Shown here: one piece after another, positions 10,913-22,596 of the stretch
Numbering within the stretch: the stretch's first letter is position 1
Layout of the letters: each line of letters starts with the position of its first letter
Assembly: GCA_021521415.1 (NCBI GenBank)
Contig: JAIQDT010014633.1
Span: forward strand, 1-64,000
Length of the DNA: 64,000 nucleotides
Reading direction: 5' to 3'
From: Bidens hawaiensis
Taxonomy: Eukaryota; Streptophyta; Magnoliopsida; Asterales; Asteraceae
Made by a program: the position numbers and the translations under genes
Notes under the pieces: generated by a model
Databases searched by the model: none
What the model was told of the DNA's origin: nothing
What the model saw: the letters and a program-made list of their open reading frames with translations, nothing else

Positions 10913-11699
10913 AACTCAAACCCTAACATGTTTATGACATCACTAGGGTTCTAATTAATCATGTTAAAAACCCCCGTTAGAAAATATAAATCCAACAATG
11001 ATAAAAAGTAAAGATTCAAAAATGTCACTTGCAACTTGTAACAAGATTGTTTAAATTAGAATGAATACTAATCCATTGAATCCAAGACCTAAGTGCTTAC
11101 ATTCAAACCCTCGAACACCCAAATTTCTCAAAATTAAAGTATAAATCACCTATCTAACCAAGATGAGCTTTAATCGATGTTAATGAGTGATGAAAGTATT
11201 AGCAGCAAGTGATGGATTAGGGTTCAGATTGGTTACTGAAGGGTGGATGTCTGGTTGGTCACACAAAAGAATTAGAATGTGGCTATTAATTATCAATAGT
11301 CACACTTTTGTTTTAATGTAACTGTTAGCTTTTAGCCATACATAAAAATTTATAAGTCGCTATAAAATAATGCTTTATGGTCACATAAACCCCTTAAGTG
11401 TGACCACATGTATAAGCTTTTAGCCACATATGAAACAATTAAAGTGTGGCCATTAACTACTAACGGTCACACGTTTTGTTTGCTGTCACCGTTAACTTTT
11501 AGCCACATATAGAACTTATAAGTGGCTAACAAACAATACTCTATGGTCACATATACCCGTAAGTGTGGCCATATGTATTAGCTTTTAACCACATCGTTAT
11601 CAAACTACTGTGAGCGTAGATCATATTTGGCCATAGTTTACTAAGTGTGGCAAGTAAAAGTCACATTTTTTTATAAAATTGTGGCTAACGGTTTCGAAC

Positions 11700-12060
11700 A
11701 ACTGTGTTTTTGTCACACGAATTGAAAAAGTGTGGCTAAATGTTCCAGCAAGTGTGATTTTTTGCCACAAAAATCTAATTTTATGTGGCTAAAGGTTCTA
11801 ACAGGTGTGTTTTTTGTCACACGAATTGAAAAAGCGTGGCTAAATGTTCTAGCATGTGTGATTTTTGCCACAAAAATCTAATTTATGTGGCTAAAGGTTC
11901 TAACAGGTGTGTTTTTGTCACACGAATTGAAAAAGTGTGGCTAAATGTTCCAGCAGGTGTGATTTTTTGCCACAAAAATCTAATTTATGTGGCTAAAGGT
12001 TCTAACAGGTGTGTTTTTAGTCACACGAATAACAAATGTGTGGCGAAAGCAACCTTTAGC
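11700..12060. repeat. About three tandem copies of a roughly 104-bp subterminal unit at the CACTA right end
   Basis: The unit contains GTCACACGAATTGAAAAAGT, GTGGCTAAATGTTC, GCCACAAAAATCTAAT and GTGGCTAAAGGTTCTAACAG. Starts fall near 11709, 11815 and 11917, with a partial copy near 12020. The 151-codon frame at 11836-12291 is created by this repeat. Confidence 0.75.
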
Positions 12061-12132
12061 CACACATTTAGACCGAGGTGTTGCAAACCGCCTAGAGCAT
12101 GTGTGTGGCTAAAAGCCAATATTCACGTAGTG

Positions 12133-13856
12133 TTTATTGAAATATATTTCATCCCCCACCCCCAAGTTCAAACATTCAAGTTCCGCCACTGCTTCTGTGA
12201 ATGTACATTTGTGATTACCATGTTACAAAAACAAACAGAGAGATCTAGACGAGTTTGGAGAAAGAAAGCATTTCAAGGACCAGGTGAATGAGCATATTTA
12301 GCATGTTTTTACTATTTGATAACATTCATCAATCAACGTTCAAAAGTTTTATAAATTCATATGAAATTACAAAGTTTTTCTTTTTAATTTTGAAAATTTC
12401 TTCAACTATACCCGTCTTTCTCTTATGTCTATGGACTGAGAATAAGGATATAATGACGAAGTTAACATGGTCCGTCTTTGCATTATCATAAGAGCTGAAG
12501 CTAGTGCATAAAAACTTCCATTAGCGTTACATGCAACCGTGCTATCAATTGTTATATATGATTAATATTGTTAGTAGTCCAGTTTGACATTGAAAATAAT
12601 TATCTTATTGATCGATTTTAATTCTATGTAGTTCCATAAAATCTTGTTTGAATTTTGGAGTATTATGTTACTATGTAAAAAGGTGGCACCATCATTGATT
12701 CCTCATGTAACCTCAAACTATGTCGCCATTTACTTCCCACATCGTGTGCTTGTTTTTATGTTTGTTGTGGGAAACCTAAGGCAACAAACTTTTCATTTTG
12801 TTTCAAGATTTTAGCAACTAATGGTAAATTAAGAGCAAATATAGAAAACAAATTACAGTTTTATTACTAAATTTAGCAAATAACCTTATTTTAATATTTT
12901 AATTGATTATATTGTTGTTGTGGAAGTAAATTCTACATCAAATGTAAATGTTTTGTGTCATAGATCTTTCCCACTACGCTAGAACCAAAATAGGAACAAT
13001 TAAAATGCATTTGATGTGGGATAATACGATATGATATGATGTGTTATCATTTGATATAATATGTTATAACATATTTTTGTATATGATATGATATGATACG
13101 ACATGATATGACACACAACACTATGATATGATATGATATGATATGACGCTATGTGATGTAATGAGATACATTATGATATGGTATGGTATGGCATGCTACT
13201 TTTAGCTTAACATGATATGTTAACATATGATATGATAAGAGAATTATAATTATTATAATAAGAGTTAGTACCTTAAAAAATAACATATTTTCTCTATTTT
13301 TACAAAAAAATGATAACCTATTTTTCTATATATTAGTCACTAATAAAAAACCCCAATTATTATATGTCATTAAACTTGTTTAAAACGCAAGTAGTTTTCA
13401 AAATAATTATTAAAATGAAAAAATAAAATAACATGGTATTATTTATTTTCGTTATATTGTATGTTCTTCTTAGATGCGGTCAATGACTTTTATAAACAAA
13501 GATTCATTAGTTTATGGATGTAGTGGCTTTTTAGGGTATTAAGCCTTTTAAAAGTTTTCACTCCGCTATTCTTGGTAATCTCAATAGTTGCGGATCTTAT
13601 GCTTCACATACTTCTATGAATGTATATTTATAAATAAGTTAATTTTTTTAACGAACTAAGTATCGTCGGGTACTCCGTACGCGGCCCCCATTGGCAAAAG
13701 GTAGCCCAGGCGGCCACGATTTTGGACAGACAGAGCCCCTGGTGGTCCACATATTGAGGGATTCCCCATATAAAACCCGACCCCATGCCCGCCAAACGGC
13801 ACGTGGTATCTTAAACTAATAATAATTAACTTAATTTATAAATAAGTTAATTAATT
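12133..13856. other. AT-rich DNA with a hAT-end relic and no gene seen
   Basis: Just right of the CACTA end, minus-strand CAGTGGCGGAACTTGAATG (right edge about 12192) matches a hAT terminus like that at 20306-21191, but no partner end was found. The remainder is AT-rich. A GC-rich patch at 13670-13800 is flanked by copies of TTTATAAATAAGTTAATT (about 13627 and 13835) and is unidentified. Confidence 0.45.
13020..13230. repeat. ATGAT-type pentanucleotide microsatellite
   Basis: Repeated GATAT/ATGAT units with point changes, including a cleaner run at about 13115-13145. Confidence 0.75.
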
Positions 13857-14100
13857 TGGTATCTTAACAAACTACTAATAATTAGATATGTATATGATTG
13901 TGAAGATAAGAAGATTTCAAATCTAAACTACAATTGTATTGATTGTTAATGTTGTGATTACTTGATTACAAATAGCCCTATTTATAACCATACAATTACT
14001 TATTAGACAAAAATAGAAGAAAAAGTAACTAAAAGACCCTCAAAGTTTGTAACTACGAAAACTAGGTCCCCGCACTTACGCAAGATTACACTAACAATCA
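13857..14100 (-). mobile_element. Candidate 3' LTR of the decayed minus-strand Ty1/copia element
   Basis: On the minus strand a polypurine tract (AAGATTAGGGGG, 14101-14112) follows the RNase H remnant and abuts sequence starting TGATTGTTAGTG. A TG...CA unit of about 244 bp can be drawn down to 13857. The matching 5' LTR was not found, so the outer boundary is uncertain. Confidence 0.45.
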
Positions 14101-14112
14101 CCCCCTAATCTT

Positions 14113-16423
14113 GTAAAACCGATGAAGCTTCACATCTTGTTAAACTTCAACAGTGGCAACGCTTTTGATCATATTTGTTCTTTGTAAATCTCCACTGACA
14201 TGCTCCACCTTAATTTGTTCTATTTCAATGCAATCCCGAATGAATTTATACCATGTGTTGATGTGTTTATGTCTTCCATGAAAAACCGGGTTCTTCATCA
14301 AGGCAATAGCCGATGAATTATCCACGATCAATGTCATTGTTTCCTCATTTTCACCTGTCATCTGACAACAAACCCCGAAGCCTTAAGGCTTGGCATGTAG
14401 CCGATGTGGCTACCAAAAATTCAACCTCACATGATGATAACACGCATTCCTTGTTTATGAGAAACCCATGATATCGGTCATGTATCATAGTAGACAATCA
14501 AACCCGATGTAGTCCGACCATCATCCATATCCATTGCGTGACTACTATCATTATACCCGTGCAATGTACTGTTTCTGCAAATGGAGTAAGTGATACCAAA
14601 GTCGAGTGAACCTCTTAGATATCAAAGAATATATTTAACCGATTGAGCATGATCTTGAGTTGGTGATTGCATGAAGCGACTTGCATAACCAACCGAGTAA
14701 CTCAAATCCGGTCGGTCTTGTATGAGTTAAATACCGCAGGCTTTCGATTATCTTTCTATAACCGATCAGGTCTACTATAGGTCCTCAAAATGGATCTCAT
14801 AACTTTACTCCGATCAATCTGTGTTGTTAGTTAGCGGGAATCACAACAAAGCTCGAATCTCGGATCTTAGTTTTGCAAATACAAAGGAGAGAAAAAGATG
14901 AAGATTATAGAGAGAGAAAGTAAAAAAAGTTTTATTTCCAAGAGTGCTTAATTTTATTTTTCCGGGTGAACAGTACCCCCGACTGCTACAATGTTTTTGC
15001 TACAGTACTCAACTCTATTTGCTACAGTAACTCGACTCGATTCGTGACAATACTCGACTCGATTTTCTACAATAACTTTTTTTTGAAAGATAACATCTAA
15101 ACTCCCACGTAAACTCCCACGATTAGTAGCCTTTTATTGGATCGCCTTTGTTAACCACTTGTTCTTGTTTACATCGAGTGAAACTGAGTTCCTTTAACGA
15201 CCCATCTAGTCTAGTGTTCCATGCCCTTGGTGCTTGGCGTAGACCGTACAACGCGTTAGCCAACTTGTAAACTTTTCTCTCTTGACCCTTCTTAACGAAC
15301 CCGTCCGGTTGAAATACGTACACCTCTTCTTTTAAATCACCATGATGAAAGCGGATTTTACATCAAAGTGATACACTTCCCAACCTCGATTTGTTGCTAA
15401 AGCGAGTAATAGTCGAATTGTTTGAATTCTCGCCACTGGTGCGGACACTTCTTCGAAATCGATCCATATTTCTGGATATACCCTTAGCTACGAGTCGAGC
15501 CTTGTACTTGGTTATTTTCCTGGCTTCATGATGTAGATGTAGTGCTCTAATAAAAAACAAGTATATATAATCTTAAATACTGATAACTAGTACGGGTAAG
15601 TAAGGTCGTCTCCACATAAATCAGTGGAAAGTTCAAGTAAACTCATAGTTATTTTCCCGTTTTCAAATACTTTCACCCATACATCACTTCATATGTTTTG
15701 AATTTATATACCCACTTTAAACCTATCGGTTTTACTATGGGTGGTGCTTCGAGTAACCACCATGTCTTGTTTCTTTCAATAGAATCGATCTCGACTACCA
15801 TAGCCTTTTTCCAATGTTTTTCAATATTCACTTCCAGAAAATTTACCGGTTCATCATTGAATAGCAATAGGATATTTAGCTCGTCGGTTGTCGGGTCTTG
15901 ATCAGTAGGTGTCGATATACATTCAACAAGAAAATTGCTAAATTTCTTGGGTAAAACCGTGTTTCAAGTAATTCAACGCGGTTGGGTAACTTGTAATGGT
16001 TCTTCATTTAGGCCGGTGTCGGACCTAGTTGAGCTTACAAGTGGGCTTCCACCTTCTGAACTTTATGACTCACTTCTATCTCTGATTCGAACCAACTCAC
16101 CGGTATCATGTCGGTCTATGAACCTGGGTCAAACCCGGTTGTTACTTGCTCCGGTTCGGGTTCAATATTATACCCAAAAATAAACTCGGTCCATTCTGGA
16201 CCTTTTCAACCTATTGTTTGTGAAAATCATCCAACGCGTACCTTTTACACTCGTCAAACTTGGCATCTTGAGTAACGTGTAGTTGTTTATTATCGGATCA
16301 AACATATGGCAAGCTTTTGTTCCCAATTGAGTACCTAAGTGAATCATCACTATGCTTCGTTCTTCCAATTTCTTTTTACCGGTACGAAGGACTTTTACAT
16401 ACCCTGTGCATCCGAACACTTTA
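14113..16423 (-). pseudogene. Ty1/copia pol remnant: integrase end, reverse transcriptase, RNase H (decayed)
   Basis: Read on the minus strand from right to left. The end of integrase with the FGC motif and GTKA/FDP block is at 16168-16419. The RT start is at 15673-15867 (conserved GLKWV) and RT continues at 15380-15540 (KYKARLVAKG). The ALYGLRQAPRAWN block is at 15123-15323, the RT-RNase H connection (SLRYLTHTRPDL-like) at 14590-14770, and RNase H at 14140-14361 (VDNSSAIAL, HINT, VEHVSGDLQ). Stops, frameshifts and insertions (about 15550-15680 and 14815-15122) show it is dead. The right edge of this piece is the target duplication CTTTA of a solo LTR. The same pol continues at 22421. Confidence 0.85.
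14815..15122. other. Unidentified insertion in the copia remnant, with TGCTACAGTA-type repeats
   Basis: Copia homology is lost between the RT blocks. The stretch has three or four copies of a unit like TGCTACAGTAACTCGACTC, a purine-rich part, and a tandem AAACTCCCACGT. Terminal structures were not resolved. Confidence 0.4.
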
Positions 16424-16604
16424 GGTCACAACCCAATCTACGGCGGATTGTCGGGTGCGAACCGTGTTTCATTGCTCACAAGGTACTATCATGCAATGTT
16501 AACACGACAATCTCTAATTAATTATTTATTAAATTGAAATTTTCATACATGTACACAAGTTCAAAGCAAATTACTATTTAATCTCAAATCAACACAGGTA
16601 GTCT

Positions 16605-17349
16605 GAGTTTTTTTACCAAAATAGGTGATGGGGAAAAACTATTTACCAATATATGTTTTTTTAAAACTATTTACCAAAATAGGTTTTTTTTTTAATTTGA
16701 TTTTAATTATTAAACTAAAAGAACATGTGTACATTCTTTCTTCCCCACCATCTCCAACTATAACCCTTATTGCCGGCCAACATGTCCGGCCCCTCGCCGA
16801 CCACCATTTCATATGACTTGAACAAATTCAAAGATGAAGACAAACCCATGCCATTGTCTTCCTCTGTTCGGGGAGGCGGGTTTCACAACCACCAAACCGC
16901 CGCCGCCCTTCTTTGTTCGCCGAAAAACATAAAACCCAACACAGGCCAAAAACACCGGAAAACCGAGATCTAAACCTGTCATCTCTATCTCTTCAACTTT
17001 GCGACGATATGAAATATAACCATCTCACGAGTGATAGCGATGCAAGTGAAGCATGATTATGATGGTGGGATTGGTGGCCGGCCGGAAGCCTGATGGAGAT
17101 GGTAACAGAAATGGAGTTGCAGACTTTGATAGTTAGGCTTTGCTAAAAGCAATTATTAAAATATAGATGGATTCATACAAAGATATAATAGACATACATA
17201 TGCATATACAACTTAATATATAAAAATGTAATATAAAAACTTATTAAAGTGGGTCTTGATAAAAAAAAACCTATTTTGATAAATAGTTTTAAAATCACCT
17301 ATATTGGTAAATAGTTTTTTCCCTCCACCTATTTTGTTAAAAAAAACTC
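16605..17349. mobile_element. Mutator-like element with GC-rich interior (possible Pack-MULE, 745 bp)
   Basis: Long terminal inverted repeats of about 100 bp start GAGTTTTTTT and contain AAACTATTTACCAATATA and AAAACTATTTAnCAAAATAG. Flanking 10-mers CAGGTAGTCT (16595-16604) and CAAGTAGTCT (17350-17359) differ at one base, in the 8-11 bp range typical of MULEs. The interior (about 16740-17130) is GC-rich and gene-like in composition but encodes no transposase. It may be a captured host fragment of unknown source. Confidence 0.7.
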
Positions 17350-17359
17350 CAAGTAGTCT

Positions 17360-18472
17360 TGTGTTTTTTAATCTTAAGGCATCTCTAAATGTTTTTTCAC
17401 CTTAGCTTCAAACCAAAGTATAACCTGCGAAAAAATTGATATATTTTATGAACAATATGTTGAATGAGAAAATCACCAGTTTTTTAAACTAAATACAATA
17501 TAAGATAAAAGCTGCAAACCAATATTGTAAATATCAACAATTAAATGAAAGCAAGTAATTGGTGTCGTTTGGCCATTTCCTAGTGAATCGGGCTTTGGCT
17601 ACTAAGACGATATGCTAGAATCAAAACGTGCTAGTATCAATGATGACCTCTCCAAAGGCTAGAATTAAATAGATAAGCAAGTAAGCAATTAGCAAATAAA
17701 CATTTAATTGATCAACAACACAATAATCATGATTTGATAGTATGAATAATATGTAATATAAAAAATAAGAATAGATAAACATAAGGTCCCCAAAAGTATT
17801 TGAAAACGGTAAAATAGGGGAGTGATTACTCCCCTTGACGATAAAGAGAGTAAACCGAGAGATAAAAAATGAGCAAGGTTATCGAGGTGAGTATTCTTTT
17901 CCAAACTTACATGAGACTTATACAAAATAAAATTAGTGTAAAAAAAGAGAATATAGTCACGTGAATCAATCCAAACGGATGTATAGAACTCAAGTTATAA
18001 GGTTTTCAGTAAATAAGCGAGTTGGTACTGTCAAAAATCTGAACTTCGATTCGGGAGTTTGGTTCTAACCAGTACACTCAAAATTTTATGGTGAATCAAA
18101 AAGTCTTCTAGATCGAAAGTTAATTCCAAACAGAAGTGATAGAAATTGATTAGTCAACTTTGTTGACTAATTTGCCCTTAACGGTTCGAAGTCCAATTGC
18201 CCCGTTAAATACCCTCAATCCTAGAAATTGATTGAGGGTTATTAATTACTCAATTAAAGTGAACGAATTGACAGAAGACAACTTACCCGAAAAGTGATTA
18301 GAAATAGAATAAATATGCGGTCAAAGAGTTCTTGAACTTGAAAGTCAACGTACCAAGACGAACTTGATTGACTCTCGAAGAAGATAATGAAAGGAGAGAA
18401 ATATTTTATGGATTTATTGATATGGGTGGCTGAGGAAAAGTGTTTTAGGCTTGGAGAATGTCTTAGGGTTAA
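17360..18472 (-). repeat. Body of the minus-oriented solo LTR (left part)
   Basis: No gene. It contains two short perfect stem-loops (TTGATTAGTCAAC...GTTGACTAA at about 18150-18172, and CCCTCAATC...GATTGAGGG at about 18203-18240). On the minus strand it reads like an LTR R/U5 region. Confidence 0.5.
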
Positions 18473-19165
18473 TGTAACATCCCAAAATTTCGATCCAAAT
18501 TTGACAACTTAGTAAAGTTGAAGGATCAAAATATTCTCAAAAATAAGTAATGAGAAAAATTTAAATAAAGAAAATAAAAATATTTTATAAGGAAATAAAA
18601 TACATTCCATAAAGAAAGTCATCACATGTTCAGAATATGGAATAAGGAAATTCCATCTCACATGAAAAGATGGAAGAAAATGAAAGCCTTCCACTTGAGT
18701 ATAAATAAGGAAATTAAAACACATCCCACATGGAAAGTGGTAAAGAAATGGAAGCTCTTTATAAGGAAGAGATTTTCCATAGTAATATTTTTTTATCCCT
18801 AGCATGCACCATTGGTCCTATCGGAGGGTGCGAAGCACCCGATGCGGACAGGCACGAGCTGGGGCTCGACCGAGGCCGATGGCGACGGCGACGGCGCAAT
18901 GTGGCACTTTGATGGCGCACTTCGCACGCTCGCTGAGGGGCGTTGGCCGCAATGTGGTGCTTTGATGGCGCACTTCCCACACTCGCATCGCCGCGAGCCG
19001 CTTGAGAGCCGCCTTATTGTTTTTGCAATATGAAAGTAAAACCAAGATGTGACAAGTTACATATGACAAGGATCAAAATGGAAAAATTGACTTCAGGAAG
19101 CCAATCGCGCTACGCGATGAGCCCAGAAAAAAGGTCATCGCGTATCGCGATGGACCTTGATGAGT

Positions 19166-19284
19166 CAGCAGACACGTGTCAACACAAGGTACGGCGGCGT
19201 AAAAATACGGCGCCGCGATACACAATGGCTAAGGATGAGGGCCCATCGCGTATTGCGATTGGACCCAAAATCAACTATAAAAGG
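19166..19284 (+). promoter_or_regulatory. LTR promoter: G-box and TATA box
   Basis: ACACGTGT (G-box core CACGTG) lies at about 19170, near palindromic ATCGCGTATCGCGAT blocks. CTATAAAAGG follows at about 19275. A CT-rich leader (TTTCTCTCTC) about 45 bp downstream fits the start of the LTR transcript. Confidence 0.55.
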
Positions 19285-19770
19285 GGGGGCTCACGGCACA
19301 TTCATTCCACACACCAAATCTTTCTCTCTCTAGAATATTTTCTCTCACTACCTCGGTTTTCGTGCCCGACCCGATAATTGTCACCTCGTAATCTGTGCCA
19401 TATACTAACAATACCTCGAAGTGCGTGCCACCCAAAAATAACCCGACATTCTATCTCGAAGTACGTACACGACAACATCGTTTTGCGTGCCAACATCGTT
19501 TTGCGTGCCGAGCATCGTAGTCGAGCATTGTAGTGCGTACCAAGCTATGAGGTTTCGACAGTATAAGCTCTAGAACGCGATGGAGTGTGGAAGTGTTGCT
19601 AGATCAATCTTAGTAATAGAACTTCGAATACCCGTGTAAGGTAGGGGTTCTGCCTAAGTCATTATTTCATTATTATATTATATGGCTTAGACCATAGTCA
19701 GAGGTATAGCTCAAACATTGATTATAATTATGTTTACATAAGCTTTAAACATACAATGGATTATAGTAAT

Positions 19771-19994
19771 GTTTCTTTATAATTAAGAAACACATATTTT
19801 TCATTCATAAGGATTAGTCAAAATATAGTTTCTTAACAATAAGAAACATAGTATTTTATATACATGAAATATAGTTAAAATATTGTTTCTTTATAAGTAA
19901 GAAACATAAGATTTTACATTCAAAGCTAGCAGTAAATGAATGTTTCCTCTTGAAGAAGAAACATATTATATATGTTTCTTCATGAAGAAGAAAC
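19771..19994. repeat. 57-bp-period array of five GTTTCTT...AAGAAAC hairpins
   Basis: Inverted repeats with stem GTTTCTT/AAGAAAC and 5-7 nt loops begin at 19771, 19828, 19885, 19942 and 19974. The first four are exactly 57 bp apart. Confidence 0.75.
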
Positions 19995-20305
19995 TTAGCA
20001 TATGATTAGTAAATAAACAGAAAGACTACAAGTCTAAATATTTCATTTAAACAAATGATCAATCAAGGTTTAAAGCTATTTAAAACCAGACTAAGGGTCT
20101 GTGTAGTCGGATCAAGAAACGATCCGGGTATTTATATAAACCTATTTTATAGGTCAATCATCAATCAATCAATCATTCACAGTTAAGGTTTCAAACGAGA
20201 TCACCATATCATTTATAACCGACAATCACAGGTGAATACGTTAACATTTTCAATCAGCCAAAACATATTTATACTCGATAAAGATGAACGGGTGTTTGTC
20301 TTAAC

Positions 20306-21191
20306 CAGGGGCGGACCTACGGCTAGATCATGGGGTCGGCCGACCCCGGTGATTTAAAAAAAAATTAGTGTTATATATACGGAAAAATCTCAACCGAACC
20401 CAGTAAAATTTTAACACCGTCCCTATAAAAGACTGAAAAAAGGAGAAAAAAGAGAAAGGTGATTTAAAAAAAAGTTAGTGTTATATATACGGAAAAATCT
20501 CAACCGACCCCTGTAAAATTTTAACACCGTCCCCTATAAAAGACTGAAAAAAGAAGAAGGAGAAAAAAGATAATGGGAAAGAAGAAATGTCACCGGAAAA
20601 TTTTCTGGCAAGGGTGGTTTTATCAACGGGAATTGGATTTTGGTCTTTTGGGGAAGACAAGCTCATAAAAAAATTGCTATTTTATTAAAAGTGTTGTGTC
20701 AGTCCTTTCCTGTTTGACTTCTTTCTTTAATTTTTCCTTTTTTTTGTTTTTTTCTTTTATTTTACTAACAATAGTATATAAGTTACATAAATAAACTTAT
20801 AAGTAAATTATTTTGTCATCGAGTGCATACCTTATTATTTATAGTTTCCGAATTAACTACTTTTCATTTTTCTTATTTTGTTATTTTATTATTTACGTTA
20901 TATATATTAAGTTAAAAGTTTCCGGCTGTGCCATTGATTTTATATAAAATGTATAAAGTTATTCACATGTTTATCGCATATGTAAATCGATGCGTTTTTG
21001 CACATCAGTTCGGGGCCTTGTTGCCTTATATGCCTCGCAATTGACGTAATTTTGTATTGCATTTTTAATTAAATTTTGCTTTATCTTTTTTTATGTCACT
21101 CGATCTGACTCGACCTGAATGTACAATATCCAGACCTGATCCTATCCCAAATTTCCGACCCCTGTAAGGAAATTTCCTAGATCCGCCACTG
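20306..21191. mobile_element. hAT-type non-autonomous element (886 bp)
   Basis: Ends CAGGGGCGGACCTA and (minus) CAGTGGCGGATCTA fit the hAT YARNG rule. Flanking 8-mers GTCTTAAC (20298-20305) and GTTTTAAC (21192-21199) match at 7 of 8. A roughly 109-bp internal tandem duplication is visible (units from about 20351 and 20459, both with TTAGTGTTATATATACGG). No transposase. Confidence 0.8.
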
Positions 21192-21849
21192 GTTTTAACG
21201 AGTCAATCAATGTCTACATGAGATCATGTGATCTCTAAAACGTTATAATACAAAGTAGAAAATAAAATCAACTCAAACCAAATACGCATGTGTCTGGATC
21301 CATACATAACTATTAAGCCCAATCAATCAATCAAAGGCTAGGTAGCCGCGGGCTAAACGGTCATGATTAGTTCTCTGTTCAGGGCCGTGTGGCTCAGAGG
21401 ATACGATTATGTGTGTAGGGAAGTGGTACATATACCGGAAGTAGAAATACTTCCTCTGAGATTGTTAAGAAAACTATGTTTGTATTGTAATCGTCATTCA
21501 AATATTTTATAGAGTCATACGTGTTCACCAGCATATAGCTGACGTATTTTTCCCCACATTTCAGGAACAGATTAGCACAGGTAGCAAGGAATATAGTCAT
21601 TCATGAAGATAGACGTTCGCAAGGTAGAGATGGCTCAGTTTTAAATTATTAAAATATTATAAACAACATTTAAACATGATTTATAAATCAAACACTCGGG
21701 TATTTATTATCCTAGCAAAGTTTCAAATAAATTAATATTTTATTATAATCAATTAAGTCTTCCGCTAAAATAAACTGGAACTCTGATATATTTACAAAAC
21801 AGATACCAACTATTGGTCATACGTCTAAGACCTAAGCCGGGGTGTGACA

Positions 21850-22420
21850 GTTACATACACAGAGGTTATGTTAGTTGTTATAGTAATTACTCGATTAAGG
21901 AAAACAAATAACATAATTAAGACAAAATCGGTTCAATAAACACATAAATTTATTCTTGTAGAAGGGGAAAATGAATGTGGACATATTATAATATCAAGGG
22001 ACATAACTTGGGGCTTAATTTTCGTGATTTAGGACCGATTAAGGAAGGATTTAGCAAATAAAACGAATTAACGAACCAAATAATAAATCAAACTGTTACA
22101 AAGACCTTGCCCGTACACGCGAGGAATAGTCTTCCTCCCCGTGCGACGCGACATGAGAGGGTGGCCAGCTAATTTCCATTTTGTCATTTTCATGAAGTTT
22201 CAAAATGCATTTTTAGCCATTTTAAGCAATTTTAAAGATTTATAAGCATTGTTTGACAAGTTTAAAGGTTATTAAAATATAAAACTTGTTAAACGAAATA
22301 TTCGAAATATTAATACGAAATATTATAAATACAAGTTTTTATTAATATGAAATATTCGAAATATATTCCCGAGTGGATGAACGAGTACGAATTCAAATAC
22401 GAAAAATCTGAGATGTTACA
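21850..22420 (-). repeat. Right part of the minus-oriented solo LTR
   Basis: AT-rich with repeated GAAATATTCGAAATAT motifs. Ends at GATGTTACA followed by the CTTTA target duplication. No gene seen. Confidence 0.55.
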
Positions 22421-22596
22421 CTTTAACATGTGAAAGGTTCGGTTTTCTTCCTTTAACACGCTCCTACGCAATTGAATCCTTCAAGGATTTTATTGGTGGT
22501 CGGTTTAGTAAATAAACCGAGTGATGAGCCGCATCTCCCATAGATCTTATGATAGTGACATCGCCTTTAACAAACTTTGAGTCATACCAAGTATGG
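22421..22596 (-). pseudogene. Ty1/copia integrase remnant (middle block)
   Basis: The minus strand shows copia integrase signatures (HSVYLLNR-like and GRKPNLSH), with stops. It lies between two solo LTR insertions. Its left edge joins 16423 and its right edge joins 24756 once the insertions and one target duplication each are discounted. Confidence 0.8.

Larger units (their letters stand above)
3710..12132. mobile_element. Non-autonomous CACTA (En/Spm) DNA transposon, 8.4 kb including a nested insertion
   Basis: The left end starts CACTACGTAAAAATTG and the right end, read inward on the minus strand, starts CACTACGTGAATATTG; about 24 of the first 30 terminal bases match. Flanking trinucleotides are TTA and TTT, an imperfect 3-bp duplication. 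Subterminal regions (about 3730-4470 and 11270-12120) are packed with GTGGCTAA/TTAGCCAC motifs, as expected for transposase-binding subterminal repeats of CACTA elements. No transposase frame is present. The interior is occupied by tandem arrays, two copies of a roughly 720-bp direct repeat, and a PIF/Harbinger insertion. Without that insertion the element would be about 6.8 kb. Confidence 0.8.
18473..21849 (+). mobile_element. Plus-oriented LTR, probably solo (gross 3.4 kb, net about 2.5 kb)
   Basis: Starts TGTAACATCCCAAAATTTCG and ends GGGGTGTGACA. Flanks are GTTAA (18468-18472) and GTTAC (21850-21854), matching at 4 of 5. A TATA box and G-box occur in the expected U3 position. A hAT element (20306-21191) is inserted near its right part. 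No internal retroelement genes are present. Reading frames at 18730-19380 lie in the promoter region and are not supported. Confidence 0.65.
16424..22420 (-). mobile_element. Solo LTR of a Ty3/gypsy element (gross 6.0 kb, net about 1.86 kb)
   Basis: The left edge GGTCACAACCC and the right edge GATGTTACA are the ends of a minus-oriented LTR (minus start TGTAACATCTC). The 5-mer CTTTA flanks it exactly on both sides (16419-16423 and 22421-22425). Removing it with one CTTTA copy rejoins the copia integrase in frame at the FGC motif, which independently confirms both ends. It contains a Mutator-like element and another LTR. After subtracting these, about 1.86 kb remains, close to the 1.88-kb LTRs of the chromovirus at 41878-50940, whose left edge (ACACCCCGACCAAAGGCGGA) it also resembles. 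Confidence 0.8.

Noticed and set aside
11836..12291. 151-codon Cys-rich plus-strand frame
   Set aside because: The Cys pattern is produced by translating the roughly 104-bp subterminal repeat of the CACTA element, and the frame runs through its terminus.
18730..19380. Overlapping frames on both strands around the LTR promoter
   Set aside because: They lie in a GC-rich U3 region with palindromes and a TATA box, and show no family signature.
20481..20666. 61-codon minus frame
   Set aside because: Lies in the duplicated AT-rich interior of a non-autonomous hAT element.
18473..22420. Single LTR running from TGTAACATCCC at 18473 to GATGTTACA at 22420
   Set aside because: The flanks do not match (GTTAA versus CTTTA). 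CTTTA is exactly duplicated at 16419-16423, and the copia frame rejoins only with the larger interval, so two nested LTRs fit better.
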